Part shown: positions 13,849-16,215 of the stretch, piece by piece
Layout of the letters: every line of letters starts with the position of its first letter
How positions within the stretch are numbered: position 1 is the first letter of the stretch
DNA from: Methylacidiphilaceae bacterium UBA1321
GTDB lineage: Bacteria; Verrucomicrobiota; Verrucomicrobiia; Methylacidiphilales; UBA1321
Length of the DNA: 16,215 bases
Direction: 5' to 3'
Assembly (NCBI GenBank): GCA_002306945.1
Contig: DBTH01000166.1
Span: 1 to 16,215 of the forward strand
Program-made: the position numbers and the translations under genes
The notes under the pieces: model-generated
What the model was told of the DNA's origin: nothing
The model's database searches: none
The model's input: the letters and a program-made list of their open reading frames with translations, nothing else

Positions 13849-14970
13849 GTGAAAATTACCAATTTGTTGAAGTCCTCCAGCGAGTGGATGCGTGGTGAAG
13901 GCGGGGGTAACCGCATTGTCATTACGAGTCGCCTGCGCCTGGCGCGGAACTTGGACAAATATCCTTTTCCCGGCTGGGCTAAAAAGGTGGAGCGCGAGAA
14001 AATTCTCGGCGTCATCCAACCTGCCGTATCGGCGTTGCCCGAGATGGCCCACGCAATCATCAGCGATTCGATGGATCACTTCACTCCCCTGGAAAAACAG
14101 GTTCTGGTCGAACAGCACCTCATCAGCCGCGAACACGCCGCCAAGAACATCGGCAGCGGTCTCGTAGTCAACAAGCCGCGTACCCTCAGCGTGATGATCA
14201 ACGAGGAAGACCACCTGCGCATCCAGGCGATTCGCTCCGGACTTCAACTCAAAGCGCTCTGGAAGCTGGTCGACAAGATCGACACCGAACTGGAAAACTC
14301 CCTGGACTTTGCCTTCTCGCCTCAAATTGGCTACCTCACCGCCTGCCCGACCAATGTCGGCACTGGCATGCGCGCTTCGGTCATGATGCACCTGCCCGCC
14401 CTCGTGCTCAGCGAACAGATCACCCAGACGATCAAAGCCGTCAATCGCATCGGCTTGGCTGTTCGCGGTCTCTACGGCGAAGGAACCGAAGCCCTTGGCA
14501 ACCTCTTTCAGGTCTCCAACCAGATGACCCTCGGAGAATCCGAATACGACATTTTGGAAAAACTCATCAAGGTGATCGGCAAGATCATCGAGAACGAAGA
14601 GAACGCCCGCCAACGCCTTTTGCAAGATCGCCCGCGCATGGTCGCCAACGAAGTCGGTCGCGCCTACGGCGTCGTGTTGCACGGCTATTCGGTTTCGTCG
14701 AAGGAAGCACTCAACCTCCTCTCCATGTTGCGGCTCGGCGTCGACCTCTCCATGTTGCCGGAAGACTACCGCATCGACATCGACGAGCTTTTCATCGCCA
14801 CCCAACCTGCCCATTTGCAGAAAGACTACGAACGCAAGCTCACGACCGAGGAGCGCGACGCCCTGCGCGCCGATTTGCTCCGGGAACGGTTGAAAAGCTG
14901 GCCGGTCCCTGTTATGAAAGATTTGGACGTCACAACCCCATCCAAAGAAGGGAAGAAAACCAATGAATAA
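13849..14970 (+). CDS. mcsB: Protein-arginine kinase McsB
   Basis: McsB phosphorylates arginines on proteins, marking them for ClpC-ClpP degradation. It has the phosphagen-kinase fold. The 373-residue protein has SRLRLARN (27-34), NEEDHLRIQ (118-126), TACPTNVGTGMRAS (164-177) and RPRMVANEVGRAYG (261-274). Residues known from Bacillus/Geobacillus McsB are all present one position earlier: catalytic Glu120 and Glu211, Cys166, and the phosphoarginine-sensing pair Arg336-Asp337. The start is GTG at 13849; translation from it gives the usual N-terminus ending in SEWM. There is no Shine-Dalgarno sequence. A sigma-54-type promoter lies just upstream. The activator McsA and repressor CtsR, which precede mcsB in Firmicutes, are absent here. 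The frame overlaps clpC by 8 bases, pointing to coupled translation. Confidence 0.95.
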   Translation: MKITNLLKSSSEWMRGEGGGNRIVITSRLRLARNLDKYPFPGWAKKVEREKILGVIQPAVSALPEMAHAIISDSMDHFTPLEKQVLVEQHLISREHAAKNIGSGLVVNKPRTLSVMINEEDHLRIQAIRSGLQLKALWKLVDKIDTELENSLDFAFSPQIGYLTACPTNVGTGMRASVMMHLPALVLSEQITQTIKAVNRIGLAVRGLYGEGTEALGNLFQVSNQMTLGESEYDILEKLIKVIGKIIENEENARQRLLQDRPRMVANEVGRAYGVVLHGYSVSSKEALNLLSMLRLGVDLSMLPEDYRIDIDELFIATQPAHLQKDYERKLTTEERDALRADLLRERLKSWPVPVMKDLDVTTPSKEGKKTNE

Positions 14971-16215
14971 TTTCACCCCGCGCGCCCAGCAAGTGCTTGC
15001 ACTGGCTCGAAAGGAAGCGGATCGCTTCAACCACAACTACGTTGGAACCGAGCACCTTCTTCTCGGCCTGATCAAACTCGGTCAGGGCGTTGCCGTCAAC
15101 GTGCTCCAGAAAATGGGGCTCGACCTGGAAACCGTCCGCATCGAAGTCGAAAAACAGGTCGGTTCCGGCCCCGACACCAAAATGTCGGGCAACATCCCCT
15201 ACACCCCGCGCGTCAAGAAAGTCCTCGCCCTCGCGGGCAAGGAAGCCAAGGCGCTCAATCACAGCTACGTTGGAACCGAACACATCCTCCTCGGCCTCCT
15301 GCGTGAAGGCGACGGCGTCGCCGCCCGCGTGCTCAAGAGCCTCGAAGTCGACATCGAACGCACCCGCAACGAAGTCCTCAAGGAACTCGATCCCAATTTC
15401 TCCGCGAGTGAATCCGGCGAAGAATCCAGCGGTGAATCCGCCGAGCCCGGTCGCGGTGAGGAAGCCTCTCCCGGCACAGGTGGCGGCAAGAAGGAAGTCA
15501 AGACTCCCGCCCTCAAAGCCTTTGGTCGCGACCTGACCGAACTCGCTCGCAAGGGCGAACTCGATCCGGTCATCGGCCGCAAAAACGAAATCGAGCGCGT
15601 CATCCAGATCCTGTGCCGCCGCACCAAGAACAACCCCGTTCTCATCGGTGAAGCCGGCGTAGGTAAAACCGCCATTGTCGAAGGCCTCGCCGAGGAAATC
15701 ATCCAGGGCAATGTCCCCGAACTTCTCCGCGACAAGAAAGTCATCACCCTCGACCTCGCCTTGATGGTTGCCGGCACCAAGTACCGCGGACAATTCGAAG
15801 AGCGCATCAAGGCCGTCATGGAAGAAATCCGCAAGGCCAAGAATGTCCTGCTCTTCATCGACGAACTTCACACCATCGTCGGAGCCGGTTCCGCCGAAGG
15901 CGCCATGGATGCCTCCAATATCATCAAGCCCGCCCTCTCCCGTGGCGAGCTCCAGTGCATCGGTGCCACCACGATGAACGAGTACCGCAAGTACATCGAA
16001 AAAGATTCCGCCCTCGAACGCCGCTTCCAGACCGTCATGGTCGAAGCCCCCAGCGTTGAGGAATCCATCGAAATCCTCAAGGGACTGCGCCCGAAGTACG
16101 AAGCACACCACAAGGCCAAGATTTCCGACGACGCGCTGGCCGCCGCCGCCCGTCTCTCCGATCGTTACCTGACCGGCCGTTTCCTGCCGGACAAGGCGAT
16201 CGACGTCATGGACGA
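14963..16215 (+). CDS. clpC: ATP-dependent unfoldase ClpC (3' end beyond window)
   Basis: ClpC is an Hsp100 AAA+ hexamer that unfolds substrates and feeds them to ClpP. The first 417 residues are in the window. Two Clp-N repeats lie at about 4-143; the matching glutamates Glu30 and Glu106 (both in VGTEH) correspond to the phosphoarginine-binding Glu32 and Glu106 of Bacillus ClpC. A Ser/Glu/Gly-rich linker (about 146-178) is longer than usual. The first AAA+ domain follows with Walker A GEAGVGKT (229-236), the pore segment KYRGQFEER, Walker B LLFIDE (296-301) and an arginine-finger region SALERRFQ. The middle domain that separates ClpC from ClpB and ClpA lies past the edge, but linkage to mcsB supports ClpC. 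ATG 14963 sits inside the mcsB end, after a GGAAG ribosome site. Confidence 0.96.
   Translation, partial: MNNFTPRAQQVLALARKEADRFNHNYVGTEHLLLGLIKLGQGVAVNVLQKMGLDLETVRIEVEKQVGSGPDTKMSGNIPYTPRVKKVLALAGKEAKALNHSYVGTEHILLGLLREGDGVAARVLKSLEVDIERTRNEVLKELDPNFSASESGEESSGESAEPGRGEEASPGTGGGKKEVKTPALKAFGRDLTELARKGELDPVIGRKNEIERVIQILCRRTKNNPVLIGEAGVGKTAIVEGLAEEIIQGNVPELLRDKKVITLDLALMVAGTKYRGQFEERIKAVMEEIRKAKNVLLFIDELHTIVGAGSAEGAMDASNIIKPALSRGELQCIGATTMNEYRKYIEKDSALERRFQTVMVEAPSVEESIEILKGLRPKYEAHHKAKISDDALAAAARLSDRYLTGRFLPDKAIDVMD

Noticed and set aside
13846..16111. Two long minus-strand frames opposite mcsB and clpC
   Set aside because: Shadow frames of strongly conserved genes; their composition is antisense-like.

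Overview
The window looks like chromosomal DNA of a moderately GC-rich, non-proteobacterial Gram-negative-type bacterium. A member of the Verrucomicrobiota or wider PVC group is my best guess. This is inferred from the mix of genes: an McsB-type protein-arginine kinase directly joined to ClpC, a fused CysNC, secreted sugar-active and carboxypeptidase-regulatory-like proteins, and many intergenic palindromic repeats. No rRNA, tRNA, insertion sequence, phage gene or CRISPR array is visible. No phylogenetic marker was compared, so the taxonomic call is soft.

Layout. Positions 1-2109 (minus) hold most of metE, the B12-independent methionine synthase, running off the left edge. Its leader (about 2196-2495) carries a clear cobalamin riboswitch followed by an intrinsic terminator, so B12 should shut metE off. 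From 2721 to 9070, four plus-strand genes follow: a CE7/acetyl-xylan-esterase-like hydrolase, bluB (synthase of the lower ligand of B12), a secreted clan GH-A-like glycosidase, and a large exported protein built of carboxypeptidase-regulatory-like beta-sandwich repeats. The gaps after all four of these genes hold copies of one fold-back repeat family (about 65-base half units, ends like GACCGAATTAACGGAATTA). I believe this repeat has not been named.

An RNase Z-like metallo-beta-lactamase-fold protein (9138-9914, minus) is divergent from panD (10125-10487, plus), the aspartate decarboxylase that makes beta-alanine for pantothenate/CoA. A strong bidirectional terminator (10509-10546) separates panD from the convergent sulfate-activation operon cysD-cysNC (13538 down to 10695, minus), which makes APS and PAPS. 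A 286-base divergent region then leads to mcsB-clpC (13849 to the right edge, plus), whose reading frames overlap by 8 bases. They encode a protein-arginine kinase and the Hsp100 unfoldase that recognises phosphoarginine-marked substrates. The main catalytic and phosphoarginine-pocket residues known from Bacillus and Geobacillus are conserved.

The most interesting signals are (1) a near-perfect sigma-54 (-24/-12) promoter about 26 bases before the mcsB start, in place of the CtsR/McsA arrangement of Firmicutes; (2) the four-copy fold-back repeat family, one copy of which appears to supply the last codons of bluB; and (3) a nested inverted-repeat leader before the large exported protein gene. 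I found no clearly new multi-gene system; the novelty here is regulatory and repeat-based.
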